DNA from: Oxytricha trifallax
Lineage: Eukaryota; Ciliophora; Spirotrichea; Sporadotrichida; Oxytrichidae
DNA length: 64,000 bases
Direction: 5' to 3'
Assembly (NCBI GenBank): GCA_000711775.1
Contig: ARYC01018371.1
Coordinates: 1-64,000 of the forward strand
Under the pieces are notes generated by a model. It was not told the origin of the DNA, ran no database searches, and saw only the letters and a list, made by a program, of their open reading frames with translations. Shown piece by piece: positions 33,775 through 46,124 of this stretch. The first letter of the stretch is position 1. Each line of letters begins with the position of its first letter. A program made the translations under genes and the position numbers.

Positions 33775-34690
33775 AAGCAAAATCCGTCAACTGTTCGATC
33801 CCACTGCCTTATAGCATTATAACTAAAGCAATAATAGCTGAATTCTAAGCCTAATAGGTAGTCAAAGTATCTATAGAAGCATATTGACTATCTTATTAAT
33901 GAAAAAACTTTGAAGTATTGGCTCACTTCTCTTTAGTCCAACGAGTGACTATGTTTCATCGCCAATTCCCTGAGTTGAAGATCTATGCTTAGTCTATAGC
34001 CAACATCTATAAACAAAATTTTATCTCTTACAAAGGTGTGAATCGTATCAAGAGAGTGATTGATTTCACTCTGCCATTTTACAACAACAACTTAAATTAT
34101 AATTATAATTAAATCCAGAGATCTTGATAGAATAATATAATATTAATACATGCTGACGAGGGCTGTGTTTACCTTCAACACTTTTATCTAGTAGTCTAGG
34201 TATAAGATGCATAGTAATATAGAAGTATATAACTAGAAAGTCAAGGTATAAACAATGGCAATTCTTGGAGGAATTAGTGAGGATACTGGTTTAGAAACTT
34301 ATGCTATTTATCCTCGCTCAATTAGAAAGAGCAGTATATTAAGTTCTTAGAACAGCTGAAAGAGAAGTACCATGAATAAGACATTTTACTGTTTGTAGAT
34401 AATCTTTCTGTTCATAAGACTAAAGAAATAAGGAAGAGTTATAAACAACTTAGAATAACGCCAGTCTTCAACGTACCTTATAGTCCGTAGCTTAATGGAA
34501 TTTAGTTCTACTGGGGTATTTTAAAAGGTAATTACAAGAAACTGTGCTGCTATACCACTTGATGCATGACCTACCTATCGTTACAGTAGACTTTATTAAA
34601 AGCTCAGCGAAGAGAGTAGATAATTAATTGGCTTAAAAGTGTGCTAAAGAAGGGAGAGTGAATGTATATAAATAAGTTTTGTAGTTAAGT
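33775..34690 (+). pseudogene. TBE-A transposase (42-kDa class), damaged
   Basis: Plus strand. Recognisable blocks are MFHRQFPELKIYAQSIANIY, KGVNRIKRVIDFTLPFYNN, HADEG (first Asp), FVDNLSVH (second Asp) and NGIQFYWGILKGNYKK. In the last block the catalytic Glu of the DD34E triad is TAG, read as Gln, so the enzyme would lack its third acidic residue even if translated. Several frame slips and TGA codons occur. TBE-B keeps NGIEFYWG at this place. Confidence 0.8.
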
Positions 34691-34910
34691 TAATGAATAT
34701 ATAAGTCACATTTAAAATTCTTTAGAGAGAGCTGGCTTCTCTTTTTTTTCTTCCTCTTAAGGCTTGCTTGGGCCTAGGTTTCTTCTCTGGCTGTCAACTC
34801 CAGTATCTATTTTCATTGACTCTGGAGGCTAAATATTTGAATGAAGTCTCTTGCTAACTTCATACTTTGTCTGCGACTTTCGCTCTCTGTGAAGCTTGCT
34901 CTTTCCTTCA

Positions 34911-35490
34911 TCAAGAAGATGTCAGTACCAGATTTTTTTAAAGAGTTAAGCTAAAAATCTTACTTGAAATATTAGAATGCTTCTGCAGGTCTGATAGCTA
35001 GCTTTCACTTATCTTGATCCCTTGTTTGTCCTTATCTTCTGAAGATATGCTGTACCTTTTCTTATGAGATTCTTGAATAATTTCTTTCAAGTAATCACCT
35101 TTAATTGTTGCAAGTACAAATGAAATAGTTTCTTTAAGGTAGTTTATTTGACAACTGCTTCTTTATAGACAGGTACTTCGAAAACTCTGGGTCGTTCATA
35201 GCATCATCATATAAGTAAGTTACTGAAACTTCTGAATAGTTTGGAATCTCTGCAAACTATACATCTTAAGTTTTCAATGCTTTCTTCTCTTCGCAGAGTA
35301 TCGCTCTTAGAAATGATATTTTAGTACCTTCCATCGTTGGGAGGAACAAACCAACTACATAATCAAGATTAGTTACTATAAGTTCATTACTTTGCTGCAC
35401 CAGGTAACTATGCAAATCCTCCTTGCTTCTCAATCTTTGAATCATTTCTTGCGCTTGCACTCTTTTCGTTGCATCATTCATTGACTCCAT
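34911..35490 (-). pseudogene. TBE-A 22-kDa protein gene, one frame slip
   Basis: Starts MESMNDATKRVQAQEMIQ at 35490 and follows TBE-B closely to NKLPQRNYF near 35125, where bases are missing relative to TBE-B; similarity resumes in another frame as YLKEIIQESHKKRYSI to the end near 34911. TAA/TAG are glutamine. Function of this conserved TBE protein is not established. It is divergent from the kinase gene, with about 670 bases between starts. Confidence 0.85.
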
Positions 35491-36164
35491 CTTGTTTACT
35501 TATCTAAGAAATGATATTCAAATTTAAGTTTATTGATTTCAATTATATACCTCTGTAAAACTTACTATTAAATATGGGCATCTTATAGGATTTCAACCTC
35601 TAAGTAGGATATGAAGAAGGATTTGATAACTGATTACAAACTTGAGAGATTGATAACAATTTCTACTGTTATAGTTCCATATTTTTAAATTTAAATTGGT
35701 ACGCACTTAATTAGGAGTACCCTAATTTTAATCATAAAATCACAAAATACCTCTTAAAGCAGTACGTACTTAATTAGGTCCACCTCTTAAATCGGTACGT
35801 ACAATAATCAACTTATTATTCAAAGTAAAAATGGTTACTTCCTCACCCATATTTAGAGCTGGTTCGTCTCTTAGCACTCATATATCTTCTCTAATACTCT
35901 AAGAACTTCCCTTGAAACTTGTAGGCTTGCAAAGCTCTTATATTAGCTCTCAGTTATAGAGGCAGTTTTATAATATTAAATTCAATTTTAAAAATGAGCG
36001 CTATAATTTTAAGAAAAACAACAGCACTTCCATCAAACTAAACGAGACTTACCTTTGGCAGCAATAAAAAGTGTCATAGCTGTGAGATGAACTCTTATAA
36101 GGAACTACCAGAGCTATCACTTGAGGTCTCTGTTATTAACATAGAAATTAATAATAGAAAATAA
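35491..36164. promoter_or_regulatory. Divergent intergenic region of TBE-A
   Basis: Between the 22-kDa start (minus) and the kinase start (plus). It contains three nearby copies of GTACGTACT/GTACGCACTTAATTAGG-type sequence (about 35700-35805), and TBE-B has GTACGTACC and GTACGTACT at 46480-46520. Conservation of this motif between two TBEs suggests a control site for the divergent genes; the role is inference. Confidence 0.4.
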
Positions 36165-37394
36165 ATGGCAAACAAGTGTGTGGGAGACAGAGAGGAAGAG
36201 TAAGGTAATAATGAAATTTCTATACAAAATGAAGAGGTTGAAGTATACTTTTGTGAGAAGTGGGAGAGAGATTTTGCTCATAAATCAAGCTGGTACAGAC
36301 ATATGAAGGAGCATAGAGAAGCCAAGCCTACTGTATACTTAAAGCAAGACAAAATCGATGGGAAATTTGATTGCTTTGAGTGCCATAAGTAGTACTCTCT
36401 TACAAGAGACTTTATGAAACATCTATTAAAAGCTCACAAGAAAGATATAGAAGTTGAGAATCATGAAGTTGAGATGAAGCTTCTAAACAAAAGAAAAAGC
36501 GAGTAAATTTTTTCTAAGGTCATAGTACCTGAATAAGCTAGAGAGTTAGAGTACGTTAAGAAGGCACTCAACCAACTGACCTCTGAAATAACAAAAATTA
36601 TGATCAAGATTCAATACAAGAAAATACCAGTTCTTGTGTAGATAGATTTAGATACTTCTCTTTAAAGCTACCTTATAATAGAAGACTCCTTTGATAAGAA
36701 AGTTATCAACGATCATCAATACGCATACAAGGTGTATCCCTTCAACTATCTCTTAAGTGATGATAAATATTAGATGGAGTTTACAAATGAGTATCAAGTA
36801 CTCACTCAAGCAAAGTTTAAAGAGTGTAGTTACTTAATCAAGCTAGATGCTGTTCTCCTTGTCAAGGATCATGTTGCTTTCAGACTCCCACTCTATGAAA
36901 TGACCCTCAGAGATTTTATTACTGATCAAAGGAATCATAAGTAGCTTGCTTTGATAGCAACTTAAACCTTACAAGGTATAAAAGAGCTACATAAGTTAGG
37001 CTTTGTTCATAGAGATTTGAAACCTGAGAATATTATGATAAACTTCTCACCTGTAAGAGTGACAATTATTGACTTCAACAGAGCATTAAGGGTAGAAGTA
37101 TCAAGGCTAGGAAGTGTTATGGGAACTCCAGGCTATTATCCTGAAAGAGAAGACTGGAGAGATGGAGACTATCAATGGGATGTGTGGGCTTTAGCAGCAA
37201 TAATAATAGAGTGCGATTTATGCCTCGGAATGATTACTACTCTACAAGGTGTGAGAAAGATGCTAAGTAAAGAATCAAGTAATTTATCGACAAAACCAGA
37301 GTATCTCTATCATTAAAATAAATGGCAGAATCAATAATCTTAAAACCAAACTCTAGATCAGACATATAAATTGAATAGATAGAGGAGTGAATGA
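36165..37394 (+). CDS. TBE-A zinc-finger/kinase protein (57-kDa class), intact frame
   Basis: One frame from ATG 36165 to TGA 37392-37394, 409 codons, with many TAA/TAG glutamines. Residues about 30-55 form a first C2H2-type finger in which the second Cys is Trp (FCEKWERDFAHKSSWYRHMK); about 67-90 form a complete finger (FDCFECHKQYSLTRDFMKH). A kinase-like domain fills the rest: HRDLKPEN (about 285), DFN in place of DFG, and GTPGYYPERE as activation segment. The fold is kinase-like; activity is uncertain because of DFN. An uninterrupted frame beside two damaged genes suggests recent insertion or selection on this gene. No promoter motif seen. Confidence 0.9.
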
Positions 37395-37568
37395 GTAAAA
37401 TAAACTTCAGACCTCTACCACATGATCCAAAAGTTCATTTTGAGTGATTAAATTAAATACATTTACTATAAAATTAACATTAAAACCTATTAATAACCCA
37501 ACCCCTAACAAATTCCCTACAAATCAAAGCACTTATAAACCTCATTTAGGGGTTTTGGGGTTTTAATT

Positions 37569-37640
37569 GTATTATTAAGTAAAGAGCACGACAGAGTGAT
37601 TAGCTTGAAAACGTCCGCTAGCATTTTTATCAATAATTAC
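37569..37640 (+). CDS. Possible continuation of the gene interrupted by TBE-A
   Basis: Directly right of TBE-A the sequence is more GC-rich for about 70 bases. In the frame obtained after removing TBE-A and one ATT it reads CIIKQRARQSDQLENVRQHF, hydrophilic and glutamine-rich, then passes into AT-rich DNA where an MDS boundary would be expected. Confidence 0.4.
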
Positions 37641-40600
37641 CCTTATTTATTTTCAAATTACTTTGTTAGATTCACTTCAATATTTATATTTATTAATCAT
37701 ATTTTCTTAATGGTTTTCCAATAAGGTTTTATAACAAATATATATTTGAGGAGTTCCCTAATAGTTTGGAAGTTTCCTCTCATTTATTTTTTATTTTATA
37801 AAATTAATGATATAATACTCATCCTTGCATCCTCATGAAATCTTTGAAAAGTAGTTGTTGAGTATATTTTTCTAAATTTTGTTAAAAAAAATAAAATAAG
37901 AATAAGAATCTTATAAAAAAACGAATTTTGTCATTAATATATGTATTTAAAAAGATTTAATTAATATTTAAAAAAGTTAAATATTTAAAATGTCAGTAGA
38001 AAATAGCTAAAATATGTGAAATCTTATGAAAATCTTATCTTAGAAAGTTGTTTCTCGATGTTAGAAAGTATAACGACCAAATAAAGATTTAGTGAAAAAA
38101 TAAACAATTACTTACAACAAAACTTTCTTAATAAATATTGAATTGAAAACATTTACCAGAAAATTTGTTCACATCTTTTAACAATCTAGGAATCAATTAA
38201 ATTATAATAATAAAAAATATTTCAATAAATATGAAGAGATTAATATTATTAGGAATGATACCTAGTATCAAGATTATAGTAAAACTTTAAATTAAATGAG
38301 TAAAAGATATTTTTCAAACTACAAATGTGGATTTAACTAAAAATTAAAAAGCAAGTCTGTGAATAAAGCAGAATATAAATACTTTCTCAATAAAATAAAA
38401 ATAATTTTATTTATTTCAAAACTATAATATCTGTAATTAAAATCTTGTCACTTATGATTCCAGAGTGTCAAGAAAGATATACAATTTATTGACAAATCAG
38501 GAAAATAAAGAATATAATTATATATTGCTTCAAAATAACCTTAAAAACCCGTACTTGAAAAAATGGCTGATAATTTTATTAGCGAATTTACTAATTTCAA
38601 TGATTCTACTTTGTCAGCCAAGGAAACTTTATTAAAATGTGGAGAAATATAATTAAATTTATTTCGATTCCTTTTTAAATATAACATTTTGAAAATCATG
38701 TGTGTAATAAAAAACGAATAATCTGAGGAATAAGAATGTTTTGCAAAAAAAATATTTTAAAATCATTTAAAATCAATTTTAATTTAACTTTTATAGAATA
38801 TTTTAGGATCCTTATTTTTTCAAAATTACTCTTGAAAATATATTTTCTTATTTAATATAAATATAAATATTAAAATAAATTTATTGAGCTATTAAAAAGG
38901 AAATCATTTAAAATCTATAATTATCTTTTAACATTTTTATGAGCATACAGTAATTGGCTAGCTTTATGATAACTTACATAAAATGTTCTATGATTGAAAT
39001 TTTTATTTTTTTTAGATTAATATATTTATCAAAGAATTTTGCTAATTATGCTCTAAATAGTGATATGAATTTTACTAGATATTATTTTAATGGAGGTTAG
39101 ATACTTTTATTTAATTTACTTAAATTCATAAATGATTTAACTATAACAAAACTATTCTAAAGAAACAAATGAAAAACATAAGAAATTGAATATATTTATT
39201 ATTCTATTTTGTCATTTATCAATTTAAGATAGCTGATCATATTATAATGATTATATTTATCATAGTTCATTATTAAAATTTAATAATTAGTATGAATTTG
39301 TAAAGGAATATTATTAGAAACAAGAAAATTTAATTTTTTCATTAAACTTAAGGTATTAAGACTTTGATTAATCCAGAAAAAATTATTTCAATTATTTTAA
39401 AGTATTCCTTATTTATTCAAGACAAAAACGTGTATTCCAATTAATTAATCACTATTTCAAGGTGTTGTAGATGATAAACATTGGACATTTATGTAATGTC
39501 ATTATTTTTATACACTTAATAGTGATATTTATTAATGATTACATGCAATTTTAATGAGTGATTTTAAAATAGCCTATATTAGAGGAAATTATCCAAATTG
39601 AAGATATGATCATGATATGAATAATGACTAGCAAAAAATTCAACTCCAAAATATTATAAATAATAATCAACTCTGATAAAACAATATCTTAGGATTTTAA
39701 ATTCACAATTTAAGAATGTAAATTTAGTGAAAAGATTATTTTTATCAGAATATATTTTGTCATTGAAATTTAATAATTCCTTAAAAGATTAACAGAACAT
39801 AATATTAAAAAAAGTTGAAGTTGACTTAAAATTTATAATGAGCAAATAATTCAAAGTTAATGGACTCCTTTATATCGCCAATATTAACAAATGTGAAGAA
39901 AAGACAATATATTCTGTGATTATTCATTGTTACTTATATTTTGAGTTTTTTTCTCTGTAATATATTAAAATACTAACCAAAAACATCAAGATTATCAATA
40001 TATTGCTTGCCAACATAACTGATGGAGTGATGTGAATTCTTAGAAATTATTTGAACGTAAATTTAATTGATAATATATAAATTAAATTCATAAAGTGAGA
40101 AACCAACAAATATTTATTTAAACATATATATTTATAATTATTTTAAATTATAAATTGGAATATAAAAAATAAAAGTAAAGGAATTTATTAGCTTATTAAT
40201 TAATAAAATTTTAGGAACCAACATTCAACTTATTTTTATTTTTTATATGGCTATTTACATAAAAAAGCGTTTAGCTATAAATAATTTTAAAGATAAATAA
40301 AAATAAAATGAGAATACTAGTAAAATTTGATGGTATATTTTTTTATAATCATAAAAATATTGTTATTCGCCCTATTTTAGTCAATTTTTTTAAAAGTTTA
40401 TTAAGCTTAAACCATTACAATTGAATAAATCTAATAATTTTATTGAAATTCTATTAAATTCTATAGAGATAACAAATTAAGCTTCTTTAATTATAAAAGG
40501 TATTATGCTTTTGGTAAATAATATTTTTAAAGCTCAAATCTGCGCTCTCATAAATTTATCTAATCTTATATCTTTAATAATTTCTTACAATTTTGAAGAA

Positions 40601-42339
40601 AAAATAATATATTTGGCAATATAATTTACCAACTTAATTTATTGGCATGATTGAATTTTATTGCAGATATTAATTGAGGAAAAGTAAGTTTTAGTAATTT
40701 GTTCAGAATTTTTATCAATGTCATAAATGCATATTAATGAAGAACAAATGAGATTTTGATTGCTTTCTGTAAAGTTTATTTGAGTTATATACACAATCAA
40801 ATCATGAGAATAATTAACTACTATGAAGCTATATATAATAAATTATCATGAAATTCAATTGTAATCATGCAAGAAATAACAATAAATTTAAGTTATATAG
40901 AAATTCAAGTTTAATTCTAATTTACTTAATAAAATTATTTAAAAGCAAGTAAAAAATTGAATGGTATTTAAAATTATGTTTTTACATTAAATATCCTATT
41001 ATAACAATATATAAACTGATGAATTGAATATTTTACTAGTTACTCTATTAAATTGACTATTTAATCAAAGGAAGTAATTATAAATCTACTAATCATAAAA
41101 CTATTTTAAAGTGTTTTATTTTGCAAGAATATCTTTTTTCCAAATGTTATTTTTATTTAATATATGTAAATTTAATACATTTCCCCAAATATCTTATTAA
41201 AATATTATATATTCAAGTAGTATTAGAAAATTTAAAATGAAACAATCATTTTAAAGAGTTATATTGATATCCAACTTTACTAATATAGTCTTGCATTTCA
41301 TTTTATTGACATTCCAATTATGTTAACGCTAAAGATTTAATTATTATAGCTCTTCAAGTAAACTTGTTATGTTGTTGATAGATATATACATATTAAATTT
41401 ATGGGATAATCTAGTATTTAAAAATTAAATTTACGTAAGTAAAATTTATCTAAAATTAGTATTAATATATATATATATATACTTTAAATGTTGTAAATTC
41501 AACTAAAGACATAAGAATGTCATTAGAGAAAAAAATTATTAAATTACTTTTTAAATAATAGAATTAATGCATATTCTGTAAATTTTTATGTCTATAATGC
41601 TTTATTTTATAGATAAAAGCGAAATTATACTTAAAATCTTATTTAAAATGCAGAATATACAAATATAAAGTTGCAGTTTTTGCTGAAAAATTTTCCTCAT
41701 TATTTCTTTCTGTAAACTTAATTATTTAAATTAATAATCATTTATAGCATTGATTTATTTTATATGTGATTTTTTTATTTTATACTATTTTAAGTCTCAA
41801 TATGTTTCATTGAGTGAAACATATTCAATTTTCGACTCCTGTTATTTTTTAGTTAATTTCTTTCAATGATAATCATATTCATATTTTTGACAATATTTAT
41901 GAAATAATAAACATAAAGATTTGAAAAGAAATAAATACAGCCCACTATTCGAAAATATTTTAAATTTAATATTTCGAAATTTATAAACTTAGTTAATAAC
42001 AACAATAGTGAATCTTAATTAAATTGAATCACTTAGTTTTATTTTATTATATTTTATTTCATTTTTATAATTAGCTATGAATTAAATAAGTTTAGTATTT
42101 AGATTTATTATATATTCAAAACCTTATAGCTCTTGTCTGATTTAGGAAGAATTATTAATTAAAATGTTCAATAACCATAGCTCTTATAAAGTAAATGTAT
42201 GCTGCTCAATTTTACCAATCATTAAACACTTAATCTTAAAGACATATTTCAAGAATTGATTTAAATTATTTTACTAAATTTAATGTTCTGAGAGATTTCT
42301 TCGAATTATTCTTCTATTATTGTAGATATTAGATGGGAT
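37641..42339. other. 4.7 kb of AT-rich DNA, no gene supported
   Basis: Uniformly AT-rich, apart from an (AT)n run at about 41462-41483. I found no coding island, inverted repeat or match to the transposons elsewhere in the window. Confidence 0.5.
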
Positions 42340-42545
42340 CAGAAAAAAGTACTATTTTACTGTTTTTAATAGAATATTTAGGTAATAGAATAAAGTTTAG
42401 CTGTGAAATATTGAAAGTTAATTAAAAGTGGTTTCAATAATCATGCAAATTAACAGGAAATATTGGAAGATATAGAAAATACGGACTTCTTATCTAAATT
42501 TCAGAGGGATAAATTTTAGAAGTAGCTCAACTGAACTTTGGTTAG
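42340..42545 (+). CDS. Small coding-like island with helix-turn-helix-like sequence
   Basis: A plus-strand frame from ATG near 42333 reads MGSEKSTILLFLIEYLGNRI, then SCEILKVNQKWFQQSCKLTG and YGLLIQISEGQILEVAQL to TGA near 42550. The spacing of hydrophobic residues and the order (helix, WFQQ..., G, then IS..QILE) recall the N-terminal helix-turn-helix of Tc1/IS630 transposases, so this may be a transposase relic; it could equally be an MDS. No catalytic part was found nearby. Confidence 0.3.
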
Positions 42546-43086
42546 CTTTGAGAAAGTAAAGACTTTAGAAACAGGAGAATTTGAGTAATTATTAATTATA
42601 GCTGATATTACCTTTTTGCATTTAAATCTTATAATTTAATTCTATTTAATTATGATTTTAAAATTAATATGATTCATTGGTTGGCAATGCTATTTGTATA
42701 TTAATTATAAATCAATAATTTTAAATGCATTAAATTCTTACATGTTTAAACTATTAAAGGATTGAGCATTTAAAAAGAAACATTTTATTATATATAAATA
42801 ACTGTTACTAATATAAATTACATTTACTTAAACTCTTCTTGAAAATTTTGTGGATAAATCTTATTACTGATTCTGCCAAATAGGTCAGTCTTTTTAATAT
42901 AAATTTTGCTTTTTTAACAATGATTTTTACGAAAGCTTAATCAATGCTTGTTTAGAAGTCTTACTAAACTCGATTGTGTTTATGTTGAAGAATATTTTAA
43001 TGTTTTTTAAGGTTAATTCTTCCTAAATTTATGAACTTAATAATCCTAACATTTATACAGATATATGATTTATTAAAAACAATAGA

Positions 43087-43215
43087 TATGCGAATAATAG
43101 AATTGAAGAAGGCCAAGAAGCGAGGAGATAGTTATTTGCTTAAATTATTGAAGAAAGACTATGCTAGACTTATATTAAAACGAAAAAAGTTTTTATCAAA
43201 TCTTAATTAAATTTG
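43087..43215 (+). CDS. Small basic coding-like island
   Basis: ATG at about 43087 starts MRIIELKKAKKRGDSYLLKL and continues with KKDYARLILKRKKFLSN to TGA near 43217. Strongly basic. The overlapping frame RIEEGQEARRQLFAQIIEER is also open, so the true frame is uncertain. No family recognised; may be an MDS of the same locus as 43650-43848. Confidence 0.3.
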
Positions 43216-43649
43216 ACCTTTCAGATCTGTTTACATTTAGGTGAAACAGATATTATACAATTTTTAATATATTTTTACAAAGTAAATATATTAGTCATAC
43301 ACATTGATTTAAGTTTTTTTATATTAAAATTAATTAGATTCTATTTTGATTTTTGTTTTCATAATCCTTTAAGTAACAAAATTTAGTAAATTAAATTATT
43401 ACGGTTTATGCCTAGTTTAAGATAAAGTTAATGAAGGAATTATAACTAAAAGTATATTTGGATTTTCTAGAATAGCTTAGAACTAAGTTTACTACTTATT
43501 CAATAATTTAATTAATATCTCATACCTTAATTTATTTTTATTCTTTATTAATAATAGCTTAAATTCTGCTGTAATTAATATATTATAATTTATAATACGA
43601 AAATAATTAATTTAATAAAAAATTTAATATATTAAATAGCATTACTATA

Positions 43650-43848
43650 GATCAACGCAGATGGAGTAAGAGAACTCACTTAAAATGTAAGTTACAAAAA
43701 TTATATCTTTAATTTTTATTTTTTTAGTGGTCCTACTTGGACTGGTGCTTCGCAATGCAACAGAGAGAGGAACTTAAAATACTTTAGAGAAAATGATGAT
43801 GAGAATACTGACTATGATGAAGAAGAAGATTAAAAAATTTTAGAGTGA
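43650..43848 (+). CDS. 3' end of a small gene with a 41-base intron and acidic tail
   Basis: Bases 43687-43727 are GTAAGT...TTTTTTAG, a good intron. Exon 2 reads GPTWTGASQCNRERNLKYF followed by the acidic tail DDENTDYDEEED and ends at TGA 43846-43848. Upstream, MEQENSLK joins in frame across the intron (codon ATT over the junction); an alternative exon-1 frame (INADGVRELTQN) joins to another exon-2 frame, so the choice rests on the acidic tail. GC content is above background. Likely the terminal MDS of a host gene; product unknown. Confidence 0.5.
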
Positions 43849-44375
43849 TTTCAATTTTTGATTAGTATAAAAAGTATTTGTTTTAATTTAAAAAGAATAA
43901 TCATATAATAAATCATAAATGCTTTCGATCATGCGCAATCAATTTATTTAAATTTGACAAAAATAAATTATACATATATGGAAAAACAAAGAAGAGAGAC
44001 TGTATGTTTTTTCATTATCCCTCTTATTTCTTATGAAATTGAGATACTCTCGCTCATTAAGTACTATACAAATTGCCATAAAATATTTATAAATAATTGA
44101 AATGGTTTTTATTGACCTATTTATATCTCCAGAAAAGTTATTAATATCCACCACAAATTAGCCTCAATCATTTATAAATAAAAAAATTATAAATGCTGAT
44201 TATAAATTATAAAACAACAACTATTCTATTTAGAGTAATTTAAATAGTAATGAATGAGCTGTAAGTGATTATATATTTTATATTCCCACCAATAATTACA
44301 AGCTAAATAGATACATACTATTACTGCTCAAAGAAGCATCAATCTTGCTTTTTAATGAGTATTTTTATGAATATT
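43849..44375. other. AT-rich stretch left of TBE-B
   Basis: No gene supported; the minus-strand frame 43948-44154 looks like chance. Confidence 0.45.
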
Positions 44376-44560
44376 AAAAACACCAAAACCCCATATTGAG
44401 GTTTATAAGTGCTGTGATTTGTAGCGAATTTTTAGAGGTAATAGATTTTAATGTAAAATAAATAGTAAAAGTATTTAATTTAATCATTCAAAATGCTCTT
44501 TTGGATCGTGTAGTAGATGTCTAAAGTTTATCTTACTTAACCACAACTCTATTTGCTATA

Positions 44561-44976
44561 TTGTAGGAATGCATTCGATTTGGGAAAATGAATTAAAATT
44601 AAAATTAATTAATTATTAATTACCTTCAGTTATGTTTTTGGAAAATGTCTGCAAACCATGACAATATTATACTCTCTGGATAGCGCATTAAAAATAAGAC
44701 GGTGGTTGTTATTGCTATAATGAATTTATCTCATAGCTCAAGCGAGAAAAACCCATTATACTATTTTTGGGAGTTAGCTCAAAATCAAAATATCTCGCTT
44801 CCTGGGATGATTCAGGAATATTGGCAATAGTAAAGTCCAGCTAAAATTGCGGGATCTACCGTAGAATCCATTTATTTTTGAATTTTAAGTCACTTTGGTT
44901 TTGATAACTGCCATGATTTTAATATTTAATTAATTTAATTTAAATTTAATTTACCAAATCGAATGTATTCCTACAA
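44561..44976. mobile_element. Palindromic MITE, copy 3 (416 bp), nested in TBE-B
   Basis: Tips TTGTAGGAATGCATTCGATT and near complement, with TA at 44559-44560 and 44977-44978. The interior palindrome is more degraded than in copies 1 and 4 but carries the same modules (ATCTCGCTT, TAAAGTCCAGCTAA). Inserted between the left tip and the 3' end of the TBE-B kinase relic. Confidence 0.9.
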
Positions 44977-45019
44977 TATTAATAGTCTGATCTTGAGTTT
45001 GGTTTTATTATTATTGACT

Positions 45020-46124
45020 CTGCCATTCATTTTATTGATTGAGACAATATTGTTTAGTCAATAAATTGCTTTATTCTTTGTTTTGGATCCTTCTCTTACC
45101 TTGTAGAGTTGTTAAAGCCTACACATCCCACTATAAGCCACCATCTCTCTAGTTTTCTCTTTTTGGAGAATAGCCTGAATTTACCATTACAGCTCCAAGG
45201 CTTGATACTTCCACTCTTTAGGCTCTGTTTAAATAAATTATTGCTACTCTTACTGCTGAAATATTTATCATTATATTTTCTGGCTTCAAATCTGTGTGAA
45301 AAAACTTATGAAGCTCCTTGATGCCTTGTATGGTCTGAGTTGCTATTTATATAAGCTGCTTATGGTTTCTATTATCAGTTATGAAATCTATGAGAGTTAT
45401 TTCATAGAGTGGGAGTCTAAAAGCAACATGATCCTTGGCAAGGAGGACAGCATCTATTAAGTATTTGCACTTATTAAAATGTTGCTTAGGTGAGTACTTG
45501 ATACTCATTTTTGAATTACACCTAATACTTATAATAACTTAAGAGATAGTTTAAGGTGTAGTCTTTGTATGTATATTGATGATCATTTATAACTTTCTTA
45601 TCAAAGGAGTCTTCTAATATAAGGTAGCTTTAAAGGGAAGTGTCTAGATCAATTTAAGCAAGAACAGGAATTTTCTTGAATTAAACTTTAATCATAATTT
45701 TGTGATTTCATATGGTAGCACGTTGTCTTATTTTCTCGCATATCATTATTCACTAGCTTGTTTGAGCTCACCACTTTCGAAGATTATCTAGTTCTCTAGT
45801 TTTTTTTTTGTTGAGTAAATTCAATTCATCTTCATGCTTTTCAATCACTGTTCTTTCTTGTCAGCTTTTAAAAGGCGCTTCCTTAAATCTCTTGTATGAG
45901 AATACTACTTATGGCACTCAAAGCAATCATACTTTCCATACATTTTATCAGGCTTTAAGTATACAGTTGGATTGGCTTCTCCTTGATCTTTCATATGCCT
46001 ATACCAACTAAATTTATGTGCTAAATCTCTCACACTACTCACAAAAGTATACTTATACTTCTTCAATTTATATTGGAATTTCATTAATACCTTTCTCCTC
46101 TTCTCTCTCACACTTGTTTGCCAT
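45020..46124 (-). pseudogene. TBE-B zinc-finger/kinase gene, decayed
   Basis: Starts at ATG 46122-46124. Recognisable blocks: the first finger region (DLAHKFSWYRHMKDQ), the second finger (YDCFECHKQYSHTRDL), N-lobe pieces and, further left, kinase activation-loop sequence matching TBE-A at the base level. It contains TGA codons, frame slips and small deletions, including in the catalytic loop region around 45290. The homologous TBE-A gene is intact. Confidence 0.85.

Larger units (their letters stand above)
33547..37565 (+). mobile_element. TBE: TBE-A: telomere-bearing transposon, about 4.0 kb
   Basis: Left tip CAAACTCCAAAACCCC and right tip GGGGTTTTGGGGTTTT plus one base, with ATT on both sides (33544-33546, 37566-37568), agreeing with the ANT target of TBEs. 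The subterminal inverted repeat contains TTATAAGTGCTTTGATTTGT. Three genes in TBE order: transposase (+), 22-kDa protein (-), zinc-finger/kinase (+). The kinase frame is intact, the transposase and 22-kDa genes are damaged. TBEs are germline-limited DNA transposons thought to help in, and to be removed by, developmental DNA elimination. Confidence 0.95.
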
